Source of the DNA: Dromiciops gliroides
Lineage: Eukaryota > Chordata > Mammalia > Microbiotheria > Microbiotheriidae
DNA length: 64,000 nucleotides
Assembly (NCBI RefSeq): GCF_019393635.1
Contig: NC_057861.1
Coordinates: forward strand, 58,636,532 to 58,700,531
Reading direction: 5' to 3'
Position 1 is the first letter of the stretch, and each line of letters opens with the position of its first letter. The position numbers and the translations under genes were made by a program. This document shows positions 55,346 to 64,000 of the stretch, piece by piece. Below the pieces are notes generated by a model that worked only from the letters and a program-made list of their open reading frames with translations, was not told the origin of the DNA and searched no databases.

Positions 55346-55907
55346 ACTAAGTCAATATGTGGCTCACAGGGATCCTTAAGTATGGATTAATAGCCCCCTC
55401 ATTTCTATTTGAGTTTGACACCTGTGGACTGTAGCATATTAACAATAGTGAAGGGATGTTAAAAGGATCAAGGATGTATATGACAGGAAAGGGAAGTGGA
55501 CCAGTCATACAGCAAGCGTGAGGAACAACAGGAACATGTACACCCTAAACCCCTAGATATTAAAAGAACAAGAGGGCCTATAGCCCATTGGGTAGTTTGT
55601 ATGTTTTCTTTGGGGCTGGAACTATGATTTCATTGGTGAAGAAAACTCCCTCTGCCATTGCAACTCACTGCCTTTCCTGCAATTTACAGATTTAAAAAAT
55701 TGCCCAGGGCACTGAAAGTTTGAATGTTTTGTGTAGGGTCAAAAAGTCAGTTTGTGTCAGAGGTAAGACTTGATCCAAAAGTCTTCCTGAGTCTGAGGCT
55801 GACACTCTTTCCATTAAATGATGCCTACTTAGTCTTGGCAAATATGCATTTAAAAAAAATTATATAATGCTGATTTTGACCTGGATTCAAATCCTTGCTC
55901 CGACACA

Positions 55908-57360
55908 ATCTTGGTCAAGCAATTTGGTGTAGATTATACATGTGCATTCATATAAAACATTTCCATATTAACCATGTTGCAAAAGAAAACAGAAAAAAAC
56001 CCCAAGAAAAATTAATTAAGTAAAAAAGGTATGCTTCGATCTGTATTCAGACTCTATCAGTTCTTTTTCAGAAGGTAGATAAGTTCTTATATGATGACGT
56101 CTTCATAAGTCCTTTGGAATTGTCTTGGATCATTGCATTGTTGAGAATAACTAAGTCATTCACAGTTGATCATTGTACAGTATTGCTGTTAATGTGTGCA
56201 ACATTCTCCTGGTTCTCCTCACTTCACATCAATTCATATAAGTCTTCCCAGGTTTTTCTGAAGCCATCCTGCTCATCATTTTTTATTGCACAACAGTATT
56301 CTGTCACAATCATAGTCACAACTTGTTCATCCATTCCCCAATTGATGGACAACCCTCCAATTTCCAATTCTTTACTAGTACAAAAAGAGCTGCTATAAAA
56401 ATTTTTGTACATATAGGTCATTTTCCTTTTTAAAAAAATCTCTTTGGGGTACAAACCTAGTAGTGAGTGTTATTGCTGGGTCAAAGGGTATGCTCGGTTT
56501 TATAGCCCTTTGGACATAGTTTCAAATTGTTCTCTAGAACAATACTAGTTCAAATACTAGGTCTATATCCCAAAGAGATCATAAAAAAGGGAAAAGGACC
56601 CTCATGTATAAAAATATTTATAGCTGCTATTTTTGTGGTGGCAAGGAATTGGAAATTGAGGGGATGCCCATCAATTGGGGAATGACTAAACAAGTTGTGG
56701 TACATGAATGTAATGGAATACTATTGTGCTGTAAGAAAAGATAAGCAGATGGATTTTAGAGAAACCTGGAAAGACTTACATGAATTGATGCAGAGTGAAA
56801 TGAGCAGAACCAAGAGAACATTATCCACAGTATCAACAACTGTGATAGACTCAACTCTTCTCAGCAATATAAGACAATGCCAAAAGACTTATGGTGGAAA
56901 ATGCCCTCAACATCCAGAAAAAGAACTGTGGAATCTGAATGCAGATTGAAGCATGCTATTTTCACTTTCGTTGTTGCTTTTTTGTTATTGTTCTTGTTTA
57001 TTCTTTCTTGTATTTTTTTTCTTTTTGTTCTGATCCTTCTCTTACAACATGACTAATGTGGAAGTATGTTTAACATGATTGTAACATATAACCTATATCA
57101 TATTGCTTGCTGGCCTTGGAGGGGGGGAAGGGAGGGTGGGAGAAAAATTTGGAACTCAAAAAAAATCTTTACATGTAATTGGAAAAAATTTAAAATAAAA
57201 TATAAAAATAAATAATAATAAAATAGAATAGTTGGATCAGTTCATAACACCACTAACAGTGTATCCCTATTTTTCCACCTTTCCTCCAATTTGTCATTTT
57301 CCCTTTTTTGTCATATTAGCTGATCTGATAGATGTGAGGTGGTACCTCAGAGTTGTTTCT
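55908..57360 (-). mobile_element. L1, - strand, split by an opposite L1
   Basis: Left part to about 56537 (tttcaaattgttctctagaa); right part resumes at about 57226 (agttggatcagttcataaca). Confidence 0.82.
56538..57222 (+). mobile_element. L1 3' end inserted head-on into an L1, + strand
   Basis: ORF2 end at 56695-56949 (MWYMNVMEYYCAVRKDKQ), then 3' UTR and A-rich tail ending near 57222. Short flank match agaa/agaat. Confidence 0.88.
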
Positions 57361-57364
57361 CTTG

Positions 57365-57900
57365 CACGCATACCCTTCTCTATCCACAGGGGGCCCACCA
57401 CTAGCATAGATCATCAATATCTCTTGCTCCAATTATTACAATAGTGTTATATTTGTTTTCCTTGCCTGAAGGCTCTCCTTACATTATCCATCTTCCACTC
57501 AGCCACCAATGATTCTCTCAAAGCATAGACCTAACTTTCACTCCTCCTCACTAAACTCCACTGGCTCCCTGTTATTTCTAAGATCAAATGTAGCTATTGG
57601 CATTTACAGTTCTTTACAACCTTCCCAATCTTCTTACACCTTTCCACCTACTCTACTGTCTACTGTCTGTCCATCATTTGAATGCTCTTCTGCACATGTA
57701 ACATTCCCTCTTCTATCCCTGTGTCTTTGCACTGGCTGTTGCCAATGGTTTCAGTGAATGCCCCCTTTATCTCCACCTCTGGGAATCCCTAGCTTCCTTC
57801 AAGTGCTCCTTTCTATCTTGAAGCCTTTCAATTCCCTAGCTGCTGGTGTCTTCCTTCCAAAATGGCCTGACCTATTTATTATACATATACTTTATAAATT
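57365..57900 (+). mobile_element. CR1/L2-clade LINE 3' region
   Basis: caatatctcttgctccaatt (a decayed LDYCN region), actccactggctccctgtta and aattccctagctgctggtgt in the proper order. Confidence 0.72.
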
Positions 57901-57904
57901 CATC

Positions 57905-58130
57905 ACTATATGCTGAGGAGTAGTGTGGTGTGGTGGATAGAGAGGAGGTCAAGAAGATGCGGGTTTGAGTTCTGTCTCTTAAACATACTGACCATGTAAC
58001 TCCGGGCAAGTCACCTAAGCTCTCAGTGCTTTGGCAACTTACTAAGACTAAAAGTTTCAAAGGTAACAACCTGGATTGGTAAGAGGGAATTCCTTGCCTG
58101 GTAATTATCTATATCAATGAAACCCCACAT
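57905..58130 (+). mobile_element. Long-bodied SINE, near intact
   Basis: Head gtgtggtggatagagaggag, body actccgggcaagtcacctaa, 3' part cctggattggtaagagggaa and tgaaaccccacatcc. The reference copy for the split ones at 15180 and 63354. Confidence 0.8.
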
Positions 58131-58495
58131 CCTATCGCTATACTTATGTAACTGTTGTAAGCTCCTGGGGCTGGAGGTGGGGGGAAGGTGGCAAAACTTA
58201 TCACAGTGACTAGTGAAGAGCACTTGATGCTTCTTGATTGATTGGGACAATCCCTACCCTCTAGGAGCTTACATTCTATTAGGGAAACAACTCAAATTGG
58301 AAGAGAGTGCCCTGGGAATCATAGGAATAGTGAGTAGATTCACAGGGCATGCAATTTACAAATCCTTTCCAGAAATAATGGTAGTTAGGTAGTACTTTTT
58401 TGATTACTGAGCTGAAAACAAGAAATAGAAAGTTGGTGGGGTGGGTTGTGAGCTCAGCAGGGTGGCTGACAAGATAGTGTGGGTGTAAAGTATGG

Positions 58496-58735
58496 GCAGC
58501 TAGGTGGTGCAGTGGATAGAATGCTGGGCCTGGAGTTAGGAAGAACTGAGTTCAAATCTGGTCTTAGACACTTGGTAGATGTGTTACCATGGACAAATCA
58601 CTTCCTCCTGTTTGCCTCCATTTCTTCATCTGTCAAATGAGCTGGAGAAGGAAATGGCAAACCATTCCAGTATCTTTGCCAAGAACACTCAAATGCAGTT
58701 AGCCATATCTCTAATGATGAAACAACAACAAAATT
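58496..58735 (+). mobile_element. SINE with RTE/BovB-like 3' tail
   Basis: The tRNA-like head is well preserved (gggcagctaggtggtgcag). The tail ggagaaggaaatggcaaacc and ccagtatctttgccaaga is shared with 37981-38225. Confidence 0.82.
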
Positions 58736-59368
58736 CTGTGGTCTGGGGCTAGTTATAGTAGACAAGTTGAATTTGTTTTCATTCCAATCAAGGCAGCTGG
58801 GAACTCCTGGTCCAGGGTAGAAGCTCCAAATTTATTTGTATTAACTTCCCCCAGGGACTGGGAATGTTTTTTTTTTTGTTTGTTTGTTTGTTTTCTGGTG
58901 ATCTCTTTATTAGTACAAAATTCTTGGCCCGTCAACTACATTTTAATGTTCTTGAGAACAGGATTGATTCTTCTTCTGTACCATGTATGCTTTGGCCCTT
59001 CACTCTCTCAGGTTGGCTACCTCTCCTTCTCAGGGTGCTAGAATGCCCTGAGAACTTGTGATATCTTTTTTTTGCCTGCCATTGGCTTGAGCCTACACTG
59101 CTTGTTTCCCCCATTTGTTAGGGGGCCAGTGACTAGCACCCTCAGTTTCATTTAACCACTTAGATTTTAACTAATTCATATGAGCTTTCACAATAGGATA
59201 TTTACTTTAAATAGATAGCAAGGATAAATGTACATTTTCCCCCTTATACACCTCTGTTATCCTTTCTCCTGCACTACATGTTCAAATTTGGCATGACTGC
59301 TGAATGATCCTTTGTCTCTGATACCATTGGGTTGCATGCTAAGGGTTACTCCCCAAAGCTGCTTTTTG
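58736..59368. other. Unassigned intergenic sequence
   Basis: Nothing recognised; no coding frame is supported. Confidence 0.4.
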
Positions 59369-59377
59369 AAAATTTTA

Positions 59378-59393
59378 TTTTATTTTATTTTAT

Positions 59394-59437
<44 letters not shown>

Positions 59438-59571
59438 AAGGAATTGGAGTTAAGTGACTTGCCCAGGGTCACACAGCTAGTAAGTGTCAAGTATCTGAGG
59501 CCAGATTTGAACTTAGGTACTCCTGAATCCAGGGCTGGTACTTTATCCACTGCGCCACCTAGCTGTTCCCT
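59378..59571 (-). mobile_element. tRNA-derived SINE with (TTTTA)n(TGAT)n tail, antisense
   Basis: Duplication aaaatttta at 59369-59377 and 59572-59580. The A-tail has turned into TTTTA and then TGAT microsatellites (59378-59436). Confidence 0.9.
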
Positions 59572-59640
59572 AAAATTTTAGTTCTTTTTAATTATAATTT
59601 ACTTTTTTTCCAGTTACATGTAAAGATAGTTTCCAACATT

Positions 59641-59789
59641 TTTTATTTGTTTTGTTAGGACAATGAGGGTTAAGTGATTTGCCCAAGGTCACACAGCTAG
59701 TAACTGTCAATTGTCTGAGTCTGGATTTGAACTCAGGTCCTCCTGAATCCAGGGCTGGTGCTTTATCCATTGAACCATCTAGCTACCCC
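59641..59789 (-). mobile_element. tRNA-derived SINE, antisense
   Basis: Full-length with several mutations (gattagcacc-type changes in the head: cattgaaccatctagctac). Confidence 0.85.
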
Positions 59790-59820
59790 CATTTATTATT
59801 ATTATTATTTTTATTTTATC

Positions 59821-59899
59821 CAGCCTCAGACACTTGACACTTACTAGCTGTGTGACCCTGGGCAAATCACTTATCCCCAATTGCCTCACCAAAAAAAAA
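59821..59899 (+). mobile_element. tRNA-derived SINE, 5'-truncated
   Basis: Starts at cagcctcagacacttgacac and runs to ttgcctcacc plus A-tail; type B tail. Confidence 0.85.
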
Positions 59900-61725
59900 T
59901 TATTTTGTTTTCAATTCAGGGAACAAAATAAGAATTTCCATAAGAGTACAATAAAAAAGATGAAAGTACATGAAACTGCAAATCTACCACATGCAACTTG
60001 CTATTCCCTCCAAATATACAACAAAGTTATCATGTAAATTTCTTTACCCCCCTTTTTTCTTTCCTCCCTCCCCCCCTGCCCTATAGATAACAACCATTAG
60101 ACAGAAATAGGAATGTATGAATGTATAATGTATGTATGTATGTATGTATGTATATATGTATGTAGGGAGGTATACACACATACTTCTATTTATCAGTTCT
60201 TTCTTTGGATGCAGATGTTGTCTTCATATATCCTTTATTTTTAAGTTGTGTATTTATATTAGTCAAAATGACTTAGTTGTTCAAAGTTGTTCTTAAAAAA
60301 TATTGCTATTACTGTATACAATATTCCCTTGGTTCTGCTCACTTTGCTCTTCATTTTGTGTGAGTCTTTCTATGCCTTTCTAAGATCAATGAGCTCATAA
60401 TTTCTTATAGCACAGTATATTCCATCAATCATATATCACAACTTGTTTAGCCATTTCCCAATTGATAGGGACCCCTGCAATTAATTACAAACATCCCATT
60501 TACATTCAAAGTTATAATTACTATTTGTGAATTTCCATCCATCTCATTTTTACTATTTTGTTTCTCAGTCTCTCTTTTTTTCCTTAATAGTGTTTTATTT
60601 TTTTTCCAATTACATGTAAAGATAGTTTGTAACATGTATTTTTTTAAGATTTTGGGTTCCAAATTTTTCTCCCTCCCTTTCCTCCCTCCCCGCTCCCCAA
60701 GACTGCAAGCTATTTGATATAGGTCATATAGTATAATCATGTTAAACATATTTTCACATTAGTCATGTTGTGAAAGAAGAATTAGAGCAAAAGGTGAAAA
60801 CCACGAAAAAGAAAAAACAAAACGACAAAAAAGTGAAAGTAGTATGAGTCAATCTGCATTCATACTCCATAGTTCTTTTTTGAGATGTGGAGAGCATTTT
60901 CCATCATGAGTCTTTTCCAGTTGTCTTGGATCATTGCATTGCTGAGAAGAGCTAAGCCTATCAGTTGATCATCACACAGTGTTGCTGTTATTTTGTACAA
61001 AGTTCTCCTGGTTCTGCTCACTTCACTCAGTATCAGTTCATGTATTTCCAGGTTTTTCTGAAATCTGCCTGCTTATCATTTCTTATAGCACAGTAGTAGT
61101 CCATTACATTCCTATACTACAACTTGTTCAGCCATTCCCCAATTGATGGGCATCCCCTCAATTTCCAATTCTTTGCTACCACAAAAAGAGCTGATTTTTT
61201 TTGTATATATGGGTCCTTTCCCCTTTTTTATGATCTCTTTGGGATATAGACCTAGTGGTGGTATTGCTGGTTCAAAAGGTATACGTAGTTTTATAGCCCT
61301 TTGGGCATAGTTCTAAAATGGTTGGATCAGTTCACAACTCCACCCACTAACAGTGTATTAGTGTTCCAATTTTCCCACATTTCCTCCAACATTTATCATT
61401 TTCTTTTTTTTTTTTTTGGTTATATTAGCTAATCTGATATATGTGAGGTGATAGTTTTACTTTGCCTTTCTCTATTCAATCATGATTGAGAACATTTTTC
61501 CATATGACTATAGCTTTAATTTCTTCATCTGAAAATTGCCTGTTCATATCCTTTGACTGTTTCTCAGTTGGTGAATGGCTTGTAGTCTTATAAATTTGAT
61601 TCAATTCTCTATATATTTGAGAAATGAGGCCTTTATCAGAAACACTGGCTGTAAAAATTGTTTCCTAGCTTTCTGCTTTTCTTCTAATCTTGGTTGCATT
61701 TGTTTTGTTTGTGCAAATGCTTTTT

Positions 61726-61870
61726 TTTTTTTAAGTGAGGCAATTGGGGTTAAGTGACTTGCCCAGGGTCACACAGCTAATAAGTGTTAAGTGTCTGAGG
61801 CTGGATTTGAACTCAGATATTCCTGACTCCAGGGCCGGTGCTCTATCCACTGCACCACCTAGTTGCCCCT
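61726..61870 (-). mobile_element. tRNA-derived SINE, type B, antisense
   Basis: Duplication gtgcaaatgcttttt at 61711-61725 and 61871-61885. Confidence 0.93.
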
Positions 61871-62041
61871 GTGCAAATGCTTTTTAATTTAATGTAATTA
61901 AAATGATACATTTTAGGTTTCATATTGTTCTTTCTCTCATCTTTGGTCATATTTTCCTCCTCTCCATAGATCTGACAGGTAAATTCCTTCCTCTTCTACT
62001 TTGCCTATGGTATCACCCTTTATGCCTAAAACATGTATCCA

Positions 62042-62201
62042 GGGGCAGCTAGGTGGCGCAGTGGATAAAGCACTGGCCCTGGATTCAGGAGTACCTGAGT
62101 TCAAATCCGGACTCGGACACTTGACACTTACTAGCTATGTGACCCTGGGCAAGTCATTTAATCCCTATTGCCCTGAAAACAAAAAAACAACAACAAAAAA
62201 A
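62042..62201 (+). mobile_element. tRNA-derived SINE
   Basis: Flanks catgtatcc / catgtaccc; mixed A/C tail. Confidence 0.92.
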
Positions 62202-62650
62202 TCATGTACCCATTTTGACCTTATTTTGGTATGTAATTACAGTGTAATATGTTGGTCTGTGCCCAGTTTCTGCCATACTATTTTCTAGTTTTCCCAGCAG
62301 TTTTTGTCAAATAGTGAATTCTTATCCCAGAAGCTGGAGTTTTGGGATTTATCAAACAGCATATTGCATAGTCATTTACTGCTGTGTCTTGTGTGCCTAA
62401 CCCATTCCACTAATCTACCACTCTATTTCTTAGCCAGTACCAAATAGTTTTGATGGTTGATGCTTTATAATATACTTTTAGATTTGGTATAGCTAGGCCA
62501 ACTTCCTTTGCATTTAAAAAATCAATTCCCTAGATATTCTTGACCTTTTGTTCTTCCAGATGAATTTTGTTATTATTTTTTCTAGCTCTATAAAATTATT
62601 TTTTGGCCGTTTGATTGATATGGCATTAAATAATTAATTCAGGTAGAATT

Positions 62651-63353
62651 TTCATCCAAAGTTTGCTTCTTGAGGCATCAATGCTAAAACTGTCTGCAAA
62701 CACCAATGCTAGAACCCTAGAATGGGCAGGGAAGTTCATTCCTTTTATACCTTGGAGGCATCAATGCTGTGTTGGCTGCAAAGACATGGGTTTTGTTTTG
62801 TTTTTTGTTTGTTTTTTGGTGGGGCACTAAGGGTTAAGTGACTTTCCCAGGGTCACACAGCTAGTAAGTGCCAAGTGTCTGAGGCCAGATTTGAACTCAG
62901 GTCCTCCTGAATCCAGGGCTGGTGCTTTATCCACTGGGCCACCTAGCTGCCCCCTGCAAAGACACATTTTGGAAAGCTGAGATGTCAAAGAAGCCTTTTA
63001 GACCTTTTGAACTCACAAGGTTAAATTCCCTTCACAGATTAAAGAGCTTTTCTAAGAGCACTGAGGCAGAGAGACCAGAACTGAAGCTGACAGATCTTTT
63101 GGAATCCCTCTTAAGACAATCTAAGAGCTTGTTAGCCAACTGGAACCAGTTACAGAATGTCTATGCATGCTCCACAGTCTCTCTCTCCCAGACATGTCCT
63201 TTACTTATTATCATGATTCTACTGGAAGTAAGCCTCCCAGGTCCTCCATGTGGAGAGAGGCTGTCCCAGGGGTGCTCTGTTCATGTTCTAGATCTCTCCC
63301 TCCTCTGATTACATTTCGAGTTTATTTATGGATTATTTTGTCTATTTCAAACA
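62651..63353. other. Unassigned, with one SINE
   Basis: Two similar short stretches (gaggcatcaatgctaaaact and gaggcatcaatgctgtgttg) about 90 bp apart suggest an old tandem. A 128-codon open frame (62922-63308) starts inside the SINE and is not supported. Confidence 0.4.
62790..62953 (-). mobile_element. tRNA-derived SINE, antisense
   Basis: Flanks ctgcaaagacat (62776) and ctgcaaagacac (62954). Confidence 0.92.
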
Positions 63354-63735
63354 AAGGGAGGCAGTGTGGTATAATGGATAGAGTTGACCTAACAGCCCGG
63401 AAGACCTGACACATACAAGCTCTCTGACCCTGGGCAAGTCACTTAACCTCTTAAAGTTCATAGCAATTAAGACTCTAAGTCCTAGGGAAGGGTAGAGGAA
63501 CTTTTCTCACCTAGGAGATCCCTATACCCAGGGATATACTGGTAAATGCCTAACAATTGGTTCTCTGAAATTACATGACACACTTTTAAGTTTAATCTGC
63601 ATTAGGAACATTTTTTTGGTCACTTTGGGTCCAATCAATAAACAACAAATCAAGCCCTAGACCACATGAGTGGGGTAGGAGCTGGCTCCAGCACCCCCTG
63701 CGGTGAAATCACAGGTCTAGTCCCCCTTATTCTCA
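63354..63735 (+). mobile_element. Long-bodied SINE split by a small DNA element
   Basis: Left part gaggcagtgtggtataatgg ... ctaggagatccctatacc; right part ggtgaaatcacaggtcta from 63702. The order matches 57905-58130. Confidence 0.75.
63529..63700. mobile_element. Candidate hAT-like small non-autonomous transposon
   Basis: 172 bp with imperfect inverted ends CAGGGATATACTGG and CAGGGGGTGCTGG (reverse of the right end), inserted in a SINE. A diverged relative lies at 14040-14400. The 8-bp duplication expected of hAT elements is not clear. Confidence 0.5.
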
Positions 63736-64000
63736 TATAAGAAGCTAAGTTCTGGCTGTTAGAAACATTCTTGGATTTCGTGTTGAAAGGAACTTAGTCC
63801 AATCCTTCCATATTTATAGATAAGGAAACTGATGCTCAGGAAGGTTTCAGTCACTTGTCCAGTGTCAAGGAGGTAAGAAAGAGCAGGGGCCTGGCCCTAT
63901 GCCTCCACATACATTTCCATTGTAACAAAGGGCATTGGAAAATCAAATGTGAAACATATGTGCATATGTGTGTGTGTGGTTTTTTGAGTAATAAATCTTA

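Larger units (their letters stand above)
59590..60540 (-). mobile_element. L1 fragments, - strand
   Basis: cagttacatgtaaagatagt at the left. After two SINE pieces comes an older L1 type (agggaacaaaataagaattt, cttggttctgctcactttgc, tagcacagtatattcc). A (TATG)n run is at about 60125-60160. Confidence 0.72.
60592..62650 (-). mobile_element. Longest L1 copy in the window, - strand
   Basis: 3' UTR at the left (caattacatgtaaagatagt), then antisense ORF2 leftwards to rightwards: ccattacattcctatactac, gatcagttcacaactccacc, tttatcagaaacactggctg, tagatttggtatagctaggc. It is split by SINEs at 61726 and 62042. 5'-truncated; no open ORF2. Confidence 0.85.

Noticed and set aside
62001..62288. Recurring open frames with a shared VDKAPALDSGGPEFKS-like or LPRVTQLVSVKCLRPDLNS-like peptide across the window
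   Set aside because: They are translations of the two strands of the tRNA-derived SINE; each sits inside a copy with target-site duplications. Not a protein family.
62922..63308. 128-codon + strand frame
   Set aside because: It begins inside a SINE, has no recognisable domain and shows no splice context.

Overview
The window is ordinary vertebrate nuclear DNA from a marsupial. It is AT-rich and intron-like, with about 40 copies of the tRNA-derived marsupial SINE (box-A/box-B tRNA-like head starting GGGGCAGCTAGGTGG, in both orientations), many marsupial L1 3' ends, CR1/L2-clade and RTE-like LINE fragments, MIR/CORE-type SINEs and LTR insertions. I cannot name the species; the SINE resembles the WSINE1/Mar1/WALLSI group from memory, which fits either an Australian or an American marsupial.

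Only two protein-coding genes can be supported. SMIM7 lies complete on the + strand in five small exons (20718-20743, 20860-20901, 22074-22126, 26107-26197, 31755-31770) that join to exactly 75 codons plus stop. It starts in a CpG island with paired ETS sites, CCAAT boxes and a CRE-like site. TMEM38A (TRIC-A channel) is represented by coding exon 1 on the - strand (11846-11969) in a second CpG island; its later exons must lie to the left of the window. The head-to-head TMEM38A/SMIM7 arrangement matches the mammalian block on human 19p13.11.

Layout: 1-11.8 kb is TMEM38A intron 1, filled with old LINE/MIR sequence, a roughly 480-bp GGAA repeat and young SINEs. 11.6-12.4 kb is the TMEM38A CpG island. 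12.4-20.4 kb is intergenic, with a solo LTR inside a SINE and a pair of inverted SINEs whose flanks show that the DNA between them flipped. 20.4-33 kb is SMIM7 with its introns and a probable 1.2-kb 3' UTR. 33-64 kb is gene-free as far as I can see: nested L1s, six or seven solo LTRs and more SINEs. MED26, the next gene in human, is not recognised here.

No new multi-gene system was found. The points of interest are structural: a SINE-mediated micro-inversion, two L1 copies sharing an unexplained non-L1 3' tail, a (GAA)34 tract grown from a SINE A-tail, repeat insertions into identical target sites, a CTCF-like site in an LTR, a hAT-like small transposon, and one unexplained membrane-protein-like open frame in TMEM38A intron 1.
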